Part shown: one piece after another, positions 53,307 to 61,780 of the stretch | How positions within the stretch are numbered: position 1 is the stretch's first letter | Layout: each line of letters opens with the position of its first letter | Source: Fictibacillus nanhaiensis | GTDB taxonomy: Bacteria > Bacillota > Bacilli > Bacillales > Fictibacillaceae | Direction of reading: 5' to 3' | Assembly (NCBI RefSeq): GCF_023715445.1 | Contig: NZ_JAMBOD010000004.1 | Location: forward strand, 223,883 to 287,882 | Length of the DNA stretch: 64,000 nt | Notes under the pieces: generated by a model | The model's input: the letters and a program-made list of their open reading frames with translations, nothing else | Database searches by the model: none | What the model was told of the DNA's origin: nothing | Made by a program: the position numbers and the translations under genes

Positions 53307-54815
53307 CTACGCTTCCAGCTCCAGCACTGCAAGTTCGTCCTTCTTCAATGATTTTTCAGCAGAGACCGTAACTAGCATCGAACCAACGATACAAACGACA
53401 AAGTTTATCGTAAGCCCGATTACTCCGCCATGGATGCCGAACACTGTCTTATAGCCTGTTAACGTCAACAACCCTGCTACTATAGCACCTATAAGCATTC
53501 CCCAGAACACAGGTTTTGCGGCTAGACGTTTCCAGTAAAGACCGAGAACAAAAGCAGGGAATACTTGCACGAGGAGCTCAAACTTTAACACAAAAATCTG
53601 ATAAAGTGTGCCTGGAGGATTCCATGCGATCATTAAAAGGAAGAAGATCGCGATGATTCCGCCGATTTTTCCTACCATGACTTTCTTGTGTTCAGTAGCT
53701 CCTGGATTTACAAACTTACCGTATACATCGTTCGATAACATCGATGAAAAACTCAGCAGCACGGAGTCTGCCGTAGAGATAATCGCCGCAACGATTCCAC
53801 CGAAGAAGATGATCATCATCCAATAATAAAACCCGTTGATCGCAGCGATTTTATTTGCCATCAATCCTACTAATTGCTCAGACCCCGCTGTATCCAATCC
53901 TGGGAAAAGCATGATTCCGATGATCCCGACAACAAACACAAGACCCGTTGTGATCGGCGGCATCCACGCCATGCGAGCGAAAGACTTCTTTAACGTTCTT
54001 TCACTTTCAGCAGAATAGATACGCTGCACCGCATGGGGGTAAATGGAAGCCCCTAACCCCACAAGCACGAGCATACTGAACCAGTTGACAGACACTTCCA
54101 TCGGCGGTACACCGAGTTTTGCAGGTTCATTATCTGCGATGTAACGTGTTACTTCAGCAAAGTTGCCTCCAACCAAGTACAGCGCACCAGCCAAGAATAC
54201 GAAGATCCCGATCATGAGCACGATACCCTGCATGACATCCGTGAACGCTACAGCCTTCATGCCTCCCATCCACTCATAGGCAAGCATAACGAGTACGAAT
54301 ACAACAACGGCAATCTCATAAGGAATCGTTCCGCCTGTCATACCCGCTACAGCTTGTCCGATCGCGACCAGCTGCTCCAAAAGATAGTTTCCTAGACCCC
54401 ATAACATCAGAAAGATACTTAATAATGTCACAGCCTTTGACTTAAAACGAAACTCTAGCCAATCTGTTGGCGTTACAAAGTTCCGGCGCTTAGACACCAC
54501 ATAAAGTCTTGGCGCGAATAACAGATAGATTCCGATAATGATCGTCATGAACGAGATCGACTGCAGCCATGAGAAGCCTGTACGGTAGCCTGTCGGCGCA
54601 TAACCGACAATGGTATTCCCACTGTACTGTGTCGCGTAAAGGGTGAAGAACAAAGCGATGAAACCGAGATTTCTTCCTGCCAAATAGTAGCCTGATAGAC
54701 TATGATGAAGATTCGTATCACCTTTACCAGAATAATACCCAATTACGAGCATAACAATCGCAAACACACTTAAGATAATAATGCCGTCCATGCCGGCGAA
54801 GGTTAAATTATCCAT
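53307..54815 (-). CDS. Sodium:solute symporter, YhjB-like (SSS family)
   Basis: 502 residues, 13 membrane segments. FFTLYATQYSGNTIVGYAPTGYRTG marks the first two helices, EWMGGMKAVAFTDVMQGIVLM the fifth, and AAIISTADSVLLSFSSMLSNDVY the Na-site helix 8. With the small DUF3311 protein directly upstream (eight-base overlap) it forms the same pair as B. subtilis YhjB/YhjC. Cargo unknown; context suggests a carboxylate. ATG 54815 with AAGGAGG. Confidence 0.92.
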   Translation of the reverse strand: MDNLTFAGMDGIIILSVFAIVMLVIGYYSGKGDTNLHHSLSGYYLAGRNLGFIALFFTLYATQYSGNTIVGYAPTGYRTGFSWLQSISFMTIIIGIYLLFAPRLYVVSKRRNFVTPTDWLEFRFKSKAVTLLSIFLMLWGLGNYLLEQLVAIGQAVAGMTGGTIPYEIAVVVFVLVMLAYEWMGGMKAVAFTDVMQGIVLMIGIFVFLAGALYLVGGNFAEVTRYIADNEPAKLGVPPMEVSVNWFSMLVLVGLGASIYPHAVQRIYSAESERTLKKSFARMAWMPPITTGLVFVVGIIGIMLFPGLDTAGSEQLVGLMANKIAAINGFYYWMMIIFFGGIVAAIISTADSVLLSFSSMLSNDVYGKFVNPGATEHKKVMVGKIGGIIAIFFLLMIAWNPPGTLYQIFVLKFELLVQVFPAFVLGLYWKRLAAKPVFWGMLIGAIVAGLLTLTGYKTVFGIHGGVIGLTINFVVCIVGSMLVTVSAEKSLKKDELAVLELEA

Positions 54816-55074
54816 GCTTCACATCCTCCTTTCTCTTAGCGTTTTCCTCTTCCTCCTCAACGATGTTCCATTGAGAGATACAGAGCCAGCTTAGATAAGC
54901 TCCCATGATGAGTGTGAAAAAGGTAGAAATAAATGCCCAGAGTGGAAATCCAAAGACAAAAGGTTCAACCGCTCCCTTCGGAAAATACCAGGGGACGATT
55001 AACACAGCGTTGATAAACAACAGAATCCAGATCCATTTTTTGCGGATGGGTTCTTTTACTGACTTGGTTTTCAT
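54808..55074 (-). CDS. DUF3311 small membrane protein, YhjC-like partner of the SSS symporter
   Basis: 88 residues with two membrane segments (WIWILLFINAVLIVPW and FISTFFTLIMGAYLSWLCISQW) and a highly charged tail (EEEEENAKRKEDVKHG). DUF3311 proteins are encoded beside SSS symporters and are thought to be subunits. It overlaps the symporter start by eight bases, within AAGGAGGATG. ATG 55074 has AAGGAGG. Confidence 0.88.
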   Translation of the reverse strand: MKTKSVKEPIRKKWIWILLFINAVLIVPWYFPKGAVEPFVFGFPLWAFISTFFTLIMGAYLSWLCISQWNIVEEEEENAKRKEDVKHG

Positions 55075-55136
55075 ATCATATCCTCCTTAAAAGAAATAAG
55101 TTCTATGGAGCTGATAATCTATGATGCAGTACAGCC

Positions 55137-55760
55137 TTAGATGGAAGCCTTTTCATTTCTGTCAATGCGATAGTAAATGCGGTGCTGTTCTTCAAAAGTC
55201 TTGATCTTATCCTTAAATTCCAGTGTTGAACCGATCTCATCGAGACCCTTTTGGAGCAGCCGCTTCCGATATGGAGTAACCTCGAAATACGCTTCAAAAC
55301 CATGTGAATCTATCACTCTCTGATTCTCTAGATCGACGGATAACTGATAACCTATTTTCTCATTCGTCCGCTGAAACAACAGATTCACATCTTCTTCAGA
55401 TAAAACAATGGGCAGAGTGCCGTTCTTAAAGCAGTTGTTATAAAAGATATCTGCGAATGAAGGGGCGATAATCACCCGAAAGCCGTAATCGGATAGAGCC
55501 CATGGTGCATGTTCACGGGACGAGCCGCATCCAAAGTTCTTTCGCGCGAGCAGAACAGACGCTCCTTGATAACGGTCCTCGTTCAGAATAAAATCGTGTC
55601 TTTCTTTTCCATCTTTAAACCGCCAGTCATAGAACAAGAACTGTCCGTAGCCTGTTCGCTCTGTTCGTTTTAGAAACTGCTTCGGAATAATGGCATCCGT
55701 ATCGACGTTATCCACATCGAACGGTACAGCCGTTCCGGTAAATGAAGTAAAAGGTTCCAC
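55137..55760 (-). CDS. leuD: LeuD-like (aconitase-family) small subunit
   Basis: 207 residues. [18 protein letters not shown] near residues 14-31 and [22 protein letters not shown] near 70-92 are the swivel-domain signatures of isopropylmalate isomerase small subunits. The start is GTG 55760, which shares its G with the leuC stop (TAGTG). No leuA or leuB is nearby. With a CoA-transferase and an HMG-CoA-lyase-like enzyme beside it, it may act on citraconate/methylmalate-type acids rather than in leucine synthesis (inference). Confidence 0.9.
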   Translation of the reverse strand: MEPFTSFTGTAVPFDVDNVDTDAIIPKQFLKRTERTGYGQFLFYDWRFKDGKERHDFILNEDRYQGASVLLARKNFGCGSSREHAPWALSDYGFRVIIAPSFADIFYNNCFKNGTLPIVLSEEDVNLLFQRTNEKIGYQLSVDLENQRVIDSHGFEAYFEVTPYRKRLLQKGLDEIGSTLEFKDKIKTFEEQHRIYYRIDRNEKASI

Positions 55761-57183
55761 TATGAGCCCACCTCCTCATGTTCTTTCGTGACCCAATTCC
55801 TTACATCCACAAAATGTCCTTTGATCGCTGCAGCTGCTGCCATCTCTGGGCTCACCAAATGTGTGCGTGCACCTTTTCCTTGTCTGCCTTCAAAATTTCG
55901 GTTTGACGTTGAGGCGCATCGCTCTCCTTCAAGCACGATATCTTCGTTCATTCCAAGGCACATGCTGCATCCTGATTCCCGCCAATCAAAACCGGCTTTA
56001 ATAAAAACTTGATCCAGACCTTCTTCCTCAGCCTGACGTTTTACCGTCTGTGAACCTGGCACGACAAGGGCATGAACAGATTCTGCCACTCTGTAACCGC
56101 TTACGATTTTAGCCGCTTTTCGAAGGTCTTCGATCCGGCTGTTCGTACACGAGCCGATGAATACTTTATCCAGTTTTATTGAGTCAAACGGCGTTCCTGC
56201 TCAAGTCCCATATACTGAAGGGCTTTTTCTGCTGATTTTCTTTGGCTGATCGGCAGATCTTCCGGTGATGGCACAACATCTGTAATTCCAGCTCCTTGAC
56301 CAGGATTCGTCCCCCATGTCACTTGTGGTACGACTTCATTTGCATCAAATTCTACCGTTTGGTCAAAGACTGCATCATCGTCTGTATACAGCAATCGCCA
56401 TTCAGCAAGAGCCTCTTCCCATTGTTCTCCTTTAGGCGCGTACTCTTTATCCTTTAAATAGTTAAAAGTAACCTCATCAGGCTGGATCAACCCGGCGCGT
56501 CCGCCCATCTCGATCGACATGTTGCAGACCGTCATTCTCTCTTCCATCGTTAAGTTTCGGATAACTTCTCCCCTGTACTCGATCACATGGCCAGTCGCAA
56601 AATCGTGTCCGAGCTTTCCGATTAGAGAAAGAATCAAATCTTTTGCCGATGTTCCCTTTGGCGGTTCACCTGTGATGTTGATTGCGAGCGTCTTCGCCTT
56701 ATCCTGTTTTAATGTTTGTGTCGCTAAAACGTGTTCCACTTCACTCGTTCCGATTCCGAAAGCGAGTGCCCCAAACGCACCATGTGTTGACGTGTGGCTG
56801 TCTCCACATACGATCGTCTGACCGGGCTGTGTGATGCCAAGTTCAGGTGCGATCACATGGACGATCCCCTGGTTCTCGCTGTGAAGGTCAAACAGCTGGA
56901 TCCCAAACTCCCGGCAGTTTTCTTCTAATGTCTTCACCTGTTTCTGAGCTACTTCATCCCGAAACGGAAGTGAACGGTCCGTTGTTGGAATGCTGTGATC
57001 CATCGTTGCCAGAGTTCGGTCAGGTCTGCTCACAACTCGATTGTTTATCCGTAACCCTTCAAAAGCCTGCGGTGACGTCACTTCATGAATGAGGTGAAGA
57101 TCGATATACAGAATGGATGGCTGATCTTCTCCTTGGTAGACCACATGCTTGTCGTATACTTTATCGTAAAGTGTCTTCCCCAC
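55760..57183 (-). pseudogene. leuC: LeuC-like (aconitase-family) large subunit, single-base frameshift
   Basis: The 5' part (57183-56176, 335 residues) has CGDSHTSTHGAFGALAFGIG and NMSIEMGGRAGLIQPD. It then goes out of frame after QYMGLEQ. In the next frame the sequence continues [21 protein letters not shown], then [10 protein letters not shown] with the last two cluster cysteines, down to 55760. The frame is restored if one C is added near 56208 (CAGG to CCAGG, giving PGTPFD). Otherwise all [4Fe-4S] cysteines are present. Start GTG 57183. Either a recent mutation or a sequencing error. Confidence 0.85.
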
Positions 57184-57201
57184 GTTCTTCTCACCTCCGA
57201 T

Positions 57202-58401
57202 TTAGATAACGCTCGTTTCTTTTAACCTCTCTACTTCCTCTTCACTGTATCCAAGCCAATTTCTATACACTTCATCGTTATGCTTACCCATCACTTCAGG
57301 ACCAACGTGATTCACTTTCCCTGGAGTACGGCTAAGTTTCGGTACAATACCGGGCATCGGAAATTCACCTAACTCTGGATGCTCCACGTTCACGATCATC
57401 TCGCGTTCTTGATAATGAGGATCTTCTAGGATCTCTTTTGCCGTATAGATGAGTCCAGACGGAACCCCTTTTTCATCTAAGATCTCTAGCGCGTCTTTCG
57501 CGTCCAGCGACTTCGTCCAATCCTCGATCAGCATATCGAGTACCTTCATGTTCTCTCCTCTTGCGTGATGAGTGGAGAATCTCGGGTCATCAGCGAGATA
57601 CGGCTGCCCCATCGCTTCACATAACCGCCGGAACACACCGTCTGCATTAGCTCCAATAACGATATACGTCTTGTCCTTCGTAAAATAGATGTTGGACGGT
57701 GCGACACCAGGAAGAATGTTCCCCATACGTTCCCGGATATAGCCGGCAAACAGATAATCTGGAATCAGACTTTCCATGACCGAGAAGACGGATTCATAGA
57801 GAGCTGTGTCTACTACCTGCCCGACACCTGACCGTTCTCTTTCATGCAGTGCCACTAAACAGCCAATGGTAGAAAATAGTGCTGCGAGTGTATCTCCGAT
57901 TGAAACACCGATTCGTGATGGCGGGCGGTCTGGAAAACCCGTAACATTTCGTAAGCCTCCCATTGCTTCCCCAACACTTCCGAAGCCAGCCCGATGTTTG
58001 TAAGGTCCCGTCTGTCCGTATCCGGATGTCCGGACCATGATCAGCTTCGGATTGATCTCAGATAACTCTTCATAGGAAAGGTTCCACTTCTCCATCGTTC
58101 CCGGACGAAAGTTCTCGATGATCACATCTGCTTCTTTCACCATCTCTTTTAAGATGTTCTGCCCTTCTTCGAGTCTCAGATTCAGCGTGATTGACTTTTT
58201 ATTTCGGGACTGAATAGGCCACCATAGTCCCACACCATCTTTTGACTGTCCCCAGTTCCTCATCGGATCCGATTTACCCGGAGGCTCTACCTTGATCACT
58301 TCAGCACCAAAGTCCGCTAAAAGTCTTCCTGAAAAAGGTCCGGCCAAAAGAGTCCCAAGCTCGATCACACGAATGTTATCTAAAGGAAGTTGATCGGACA
58401 T
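57202..58401 (-). CDS. CaiB/BaiF family (class III) CoA-transferase
   Basis: 399 residues. The N-terminal IRVIELGTLLAGPFSGRLLADFGAEVIKVE, NFRPGTMEKW, the catalytic Asp in SIGDTLAAL (Asp170) and the C-terminal AKEILEDPHYQEREMI are typical of the family, which moves CoA between carboxylic acids. ATG 58401 has GGAGGG. The gene lies 18 bases upstream of leuC on the same strand, so it leads an operon with leuC, leuD, DUF3311, SSS, MFS and flavin reductase. Acceptor and donor unknown. Confidence 0.92.
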   Translation of the reverse strand: MSDQLPLDNIRVIELGTLLAGPFSGRLLADFGAEVIKVEPPGKSDPMRNWGQSKDGVGLWWPIQSRNKKSITLNLRLEEGQNILKEMVKEADVIIENFRPGTMEKWNLSYEELSEINPKLIMVRTSGYGQTGPYKHRAGFGSVGEAMGGLRNVTGFPDRPPSRIGVSIGDTLAALFSTIGCLVALHERERSGVGQVVDTALYESVFSVMESLIPDYLFAGYIRERMGNILPGVAPSNIYFTKDKTYIVIGANADGVFRRLCEAMGQPYLADDPRFSTHHARGENMKVLDMLIEDWTKSLDAKDALEILDEKGVPSGLIYTAKEILEDPHYQEREMIVNVEHPELGEFPMPGIVPKLSRTPGKVNHVGPEVMGKHNDEVYRNWLGYSEEEVERLKETSVI

Positions 58402-58470
58402 GCTATCCCTCCGTTTGTCTTATTTTTAGAAGAATCATAATATTCTTAATCTTTATACCAAATTAACGCT

Positions 58471-58480
58471 TTGTATACAA
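58471..58480. promoter_or_regulatory. GntR-type palindrome, CoA-transferase side
   Basis: Perfect TTGTATACAA in the divergent gap, about 70 bases upstream of the CoA-transferase start. Confidence 0.65.
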
Positions 58481-58587
58481 AAGGTCAATGCCTAATTTTA
58501 ATTTTATTTTAAAAATTTAATAGAACCGTTGATTTATCTGACTTTACATTATTAGTTTTCAGAAAATTATTGCAACTTAAATTTAGT

Positions 58588-58597
58588 TTGTATACAA
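58588..58597. promoter_or_regulatory. GntR-type palindrome, gntR side
   Basis: A second perfect TTGTATACAA, about 22 bases before the gntR ATG. Two identical sites in one divergent region suit FCD-type GntR dimers. Confidence 0.65.
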
Positions 58598-58618
58598 TAA
58601 ATATAAGGAGTGGTTGAA

Positions 58619-59293
58619 ATGGATGCCTATAAATATATAAAAGAAGCCATTATACACGGAAAATACGAGCCTGGGATGAGGCTTGGAGAGGAATCTCTCG
58701 CGAAGGAACTAAAGCTGAGCCGGACACCGATAAGGGAGGCAATCAAGCAGCTGGAATCAGAAGGTCTTGTCACCCCATTAAAACGCGGTGTAAGTGTCCG
58801 TCATTTTACACGGGAAGACATTCAGCAAATCTATGACCTTCGTACTCTATTAGAAGGGTATGCAGCGAGTCAGGCTGCTCTTCACCGTACAGACGAGGAT
58901 ATCAAAATGATGAAAGAAGCAAATGACCGATATGAAGAAGCGATCAACCGCTATAAGGAAGCGGACTTAAACTCTATTAAAGAGATCGTGAACTTTAACC
59001 AGCAGTTTCACGAAGCGATCATCTCAGCCTGTAAGAACCCGCATATCTATTTTCATCTATCAAAGGTAGTCGTCGTGCCGCTCGTTTTCCGCTCGTTCTA
59101 TTGGTACGATGCTTTCGAACTGAAGCGATCACTCGAAGTTCACAAAACGATACTATCGGCGATCCAGAACCAGGATTCCGAACGCGCACGTGTTGCGATG
59201 ACAGAACACATCTATCAAGGTCGTGATCAAGTACTTGCCCATTTAGAAGAAATCAAGAAAATCCATGTGTTGAAGGAGGATACTCATGATTGA
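58619..59293 (+). CDS. GntR-family (FCD) regulator of the CoA-transferase/lyase genes
   Basis: About 224 residues: winged helix with LKLSRTPIREAIKQLESEGLV and a C-terminal FCD domain with NQQFHEAIISAC and MTEHIYQ ligands. The frame opens at GTG 58610, but AAGGAG is better spaced to ATG 58619. Its stop overlaps the lyase start by eight bases. It lies between two catabolic units and probably represses both through TTGTATACAA (inference). It is a paralogue of the malonate GntR only at family level. Confidence 0.9.
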   Translation: MDAYKYIKEAIIHGKYEPGMRLGEESLAKELKLSRTPIREAIKQLESEGLVTPLKRGVSVRHFTREDIQQIYDLRTLLEGYAASQAALHRTDEDIKMMKEANDRYEEAINRYKEADLNSIKEIVNFNQQFHEAIISACKNPHIYFHLSKVVVVPLVFRSFYWYDAFELKRSLEVHKTILSAIQNQDSERARVAMTEHIYQGRDQVLAHLEEIKKIHVLKEDTHD

Positions 59294-60167
59294 AATCTGT
59301 GAAGTCGGACCACGAGACGGACTGCAGAACGAACCAAAGCTCGTCTCCACGGAAACGAAGGTTGAACTCATCAACAAGCTCATCGACTCTGGAATACGAA
59401 TCATTGAAGCCGTATCATTCGTGAACAAAAAAGTTGTTCCACAGATGGCAGATGCTGAAGAAGTAATGCGTCTCGTTCCCAAACGAGATGATGTCCGGTA
59501 TGCGGGGCTAGTCTTAAGCCGCTCGGGGCTTGAACGCGCGCTACATACAGACATTGACTTCCTTCATGTCGTCACAACAACAAGTGATTCTTTTAATTTA
59601 CGCAACGCAAAAAGAACGGTGGATCAGGCGGTTGAGGAACTTACGAAAGTCATTGAGGAAGGAGCAAATTCAAAGGGAGTAGCTGGTGTACTAGGAACAG
59701 CATTTGGTTGTCCATTTGAAGGTGAAGTACCATTGTCTAAAGTATTGAATGTAGCGGAGTCGTTTTTAAAAGCAGGGTGTACGGAGATCAGGCTTGCAGA
59801 CACGACCGGAATGGCCAATCCCCTGCAGGTGCAGAACGTTGTTTCAGCTTTTCAAAAACAATTCGGTAAAGACCTGACACTCGGACTTCACTTCCACAAC
59901 ACACGGGGACTTGGTTTGGCCAATATCCTTGCCGGCTACCAAGCTGGAGTCACACGTTTTGATTCATCAATCGGCGGATTAGGCGGTTGTCCTTTTGCCC
60001 CAAAAGCAGTGGGCAACGTATGTACAGAAGATATGGTCAACATGTTTATAGGAATGAATGTGGAAAGCGGGACAGATCTTGAAAGGCTTGTTGAAGCAGC
60101 AAGATGGTTAGAGCGAAGTATGGAACGACCACTGGATGGGATGTTGATGAAAGCTGGCATTGCATAA
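59286..60167 (+). CDS. HMG-CoA lyase-family enzyme
   Basis: 293 residues. The TIM-barrel signature EVGPRDGLQNE opens the protein; VSFVNKKVVPQMADAEE, LGLHFHNTRGLGLANILA (metal His-x-His) and GGLGGCPFAPKAVGNVCTED (catalytic Cys) follow. The family cleaves 3-hydroxy-3-methylacyl-CoA to acetyl-CoA or a relative plus a keto acid. With the CoA-transferase and LeuCD next door the substrate may be citramalyl-CoA or a similar thioester rather than HMG-CoA (inference). ATG 59286 after AAGGAGG. Confidence 0.9.
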   Translation: MIEICEVGPRDGLQNEPKLVSTETKVELINKLIDSGIRIIEAVSFVNKKVVPQMADAEEVMRLVPKRDDVRYAGLVLSRSGLERALHTDIDFLHVVTTTSDSFNLRNAKRTVDQAVEELTKVIEEGANSKGVAGVLGTAFGCPFEGEVPLSKVLNVAESFLKAGCTEIRLADTTGMANPLQVQNVVSAFQKQFGKDLTLGLHFHNTRGLGLANILAGYQAGVTRFDSSIGGLGGCPFAPKAVGNVCTEDMVNMFIGMNVESGTDLERLVEAARWLERSMERPLDGMLMKAGIA

Positions 60168-60175
60168 AAATAACA

Positions 60176-60211
60176 AAAGCCTGTGACGTTAATATTCTTC
60201 TCAGGCTTTTT
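60176..60211 (+). terminator. Terminator of the GntR-lyase operon
   Basis: AAAGCCTGTGA and TCAGGCTTT with a 13-base loop and TTTTCTT. Confidence 0.75.
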
Positions 60212-60280
60212 CTTCTATTCATGTTCTCGCTAATGAACTTTCAAGACCTTCATAATTCTATTATTTATTACACAAGCAAT

Positions 60281-60528
60281 ATGATATAAAAGAGATCCGA
60301 TCGTTTACCTTTCATCCACCTTTTTATCGAGCACATTTTGACTGATTCCCATTAATTCTGTATTAACTGTACGTCGAACGTCTTTAAAAACCAAAGCTTC
60401 GCCCAATTTCTTCTTCATACCCAGGTAAGGTTGATACCTCTAAAGTTCTTCTATTCAACAAAATCCTCCTCCTGTCTAAAATACTTACATACTACTAAAA
60501 GTGGATAGTTCCTTCTGTTAAATCTATA
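60281..60528 (-). pseudogene. DinB-family 5'-end remnant (block copy C)
   Basis: About 248 bases match the 5' part and upstream region of the intact DinB gene (49537-49785), including its AGGAGG site and TTG start region near 60465. Frameshifts and a stop follow soon after the start (LNRRTLEVSTLPGYEEEIG, then out of frame). The 3' half is absent. Confidence 0.8.
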
Positions 60529-60534
60529 AATAAG

Positions 60535-60785
60535 AAAAAGCTTAAGGATACTTCTCCCTAAGCTTTGGTTCTTATCTAGGTAATGAAAAAAATTCCTTGC
60601 TCTCACTATAATTCCCTGCGAACCTTCCGAGGGGCTGGAGCTTCTCGAGGTCTACTTTATCCCAAGGTAATAATCATCATTAATATGATAACGAACCATT
60701 CTTCCTATCACCAAATGATCGCTGCCAAGCTGAATGATCTGCTCTAACTGACACTCCAACTGAATTGGCGCTTCTTTTATTCGTA
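60535..60785 (-). pseudogene. Flavin reductase 3'-end remnant (block copy C)
   Basis: About 250 bases match the terminator and last 75 codons of the flavin reductase gene (51386-51655): AAATGATCGCTGCCAAGCTG and CTGAATGATCTGCTCTAACT are almost unchanged. Frame is broken by small deletions. The 5' two thirds are missing. It directly follows the DinB remnant, with no insert between them. Confidence 0.8.
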
Positions 60786-60923
60786 ACCATTTCAATTAGA
60801 TATATGCTTACAAAAAATAGTTGATTAATGAAAAAAGGAATTTGCTTTATCTAGTTCAGTCGTTTATTTTCAAGTTAATATAATAAAAAATTCAAAATCA
60901 TAAAAGTCTAACCTCATGACACT
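60786..60923. other. AT-rich gap between copy C and the two-gene island
   Basis: No coding or structural signal seen. Confidence 0.3.
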
Positions 60924-60961
60924 AAAAAAAAGCTTAAGAAGTTGTCTTCTTAAGCTTTTTC
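60924..60961. terminator. Terminator-like hairpin
   Basis: AAAGCTTAAGAAG and CTTCTTAAGCTTT around a short loop, with A and T runs on both sides. It resembles the flavin reductase terminators in base composition. Confidence 0.75.
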
Positions 60962-61009
60962 ACATAGAAAGTTTTATTAAAATCATGCAGCTTTTTATTA
61001 TTAAACCCT

Positions 61010-61029
61010 CACTCCACATGTGTGGAGTG
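61010..61029. repeat. 20-bp perfect palindrome
   Basis: CACTCCACATGTGTGGAGTG lies 46 bases beyond the stop of the 226-aa gene. A partial echo (CATGTG/CACATG type) follows at about 61031-61045. No T run follows on either strand, so it is not a standard terminator. Confidence 0.6.
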
Positions 61030-61075
61030 TATGTGACAACACATGGGAAGCTGTTGAGATAGTAGGTTTTTTATT

Positions 61076-61756
61076 TTAAGAAAAGTTCAATTTAATATGT
61101 AACAAGTATAAAGTATTAGATCCGTTGTTAAAGTTGGTTTCATTGTTATTTTTTATTGGAGAATTATAATCATAAAATTGTTTTTTTATTTTTTTTAAAT
61201 AATCATCCATCTGTAATTCTTTATCTATTTTATATCCAATATTACAGTTAATTATTAGTTCAACAAAATGACCCCATCTAAAAGCATTTAAATGATTTGC
61301 AATATTATTATAAGGAGTCTTAATACTTGGATGATTATTTGAATACCATAAATTATAATTCGTCACATCAGAAACATTTGGCCTCCAAAAAACGCAGTGT
61401 TCTAATGCGTTTTTTCTCCACTTTCTATTGATAAACGTTGGTAGAGCATAAAAAATTTCCGATCGTTTTTGTATAGCTTCAAACTGACCTTTTGGTTGTC
61501 TAAGATCCCACCTTAACCTATTAAAACTAGGTATTTTATCTTTTAGTTTAGCTTGTTTAAATTGAAGACCTAATAGTTTACCATTAAATAAAACATGCTC
61601 ATCTGCCGGCCATGTAGACTCGTCTAAAGGTGAAACTGCCCAAATATCAAACTTAATACCTAATCTATTAAAATAATCTTCTATTTGTGTAGTTATCCAT
61701 GACTCATATTCCCGTTCAAGAGGGTTTGATAAATAAGAGTGTAATATATCAACCAA
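61076..61756 (-). CDS. Possible PD-(D/E)XK nuclease-like protein, partner of the DUF6119 gene
   Basis: 226 residues, no recognised family by name. Residues 43-70 (SPLDESTWPADEHVLFNGKLLGLQFKQAKL) resemble the acidic, then hydrophobic-Q-x-K, core of PD-(D/E)XK nucleases, with LQFKQ as the last element. The C-terminus is Asn/Lys rich. The start is TTG 61756 with AGGAAG eight bases upstream. It lies 24 bases after the stop of the 552-aa gene on the same strand, so both are one operon. Composition is strikingly AT-rich. The nuclease reading is tentative. Confidence 0.6.
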   Translation of the reverse strand: MVDILHSYLSNPLEREYESWITTQIEDYFNRLGIKFDIWAVSPLDESTWPADEHVLFNGKLLGLQFKQAKLKDKIPSFNRLRWDLRQPKGQFEAIQKRSEIFYALPTFINRKWRKNALEHCVFWRPNVSDVTNYNLWYSNNHPSIKTPYNNIANHLNAFRWGHFVELIINCNIGYKIDKELQMDDYLKKIKKQFYDYNSPIKNNNETNFNNGSNTLYLLHIKLNFS

Positions 61757-61780
61757 TCATTTCACTTCCTAATGAATTTT

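Noticed and set aside
60104..60289. 61-aa frame at the end of the lyase gene
   Set aside because: Out-of-frame shadow of the lyase 3' end and its terminator.
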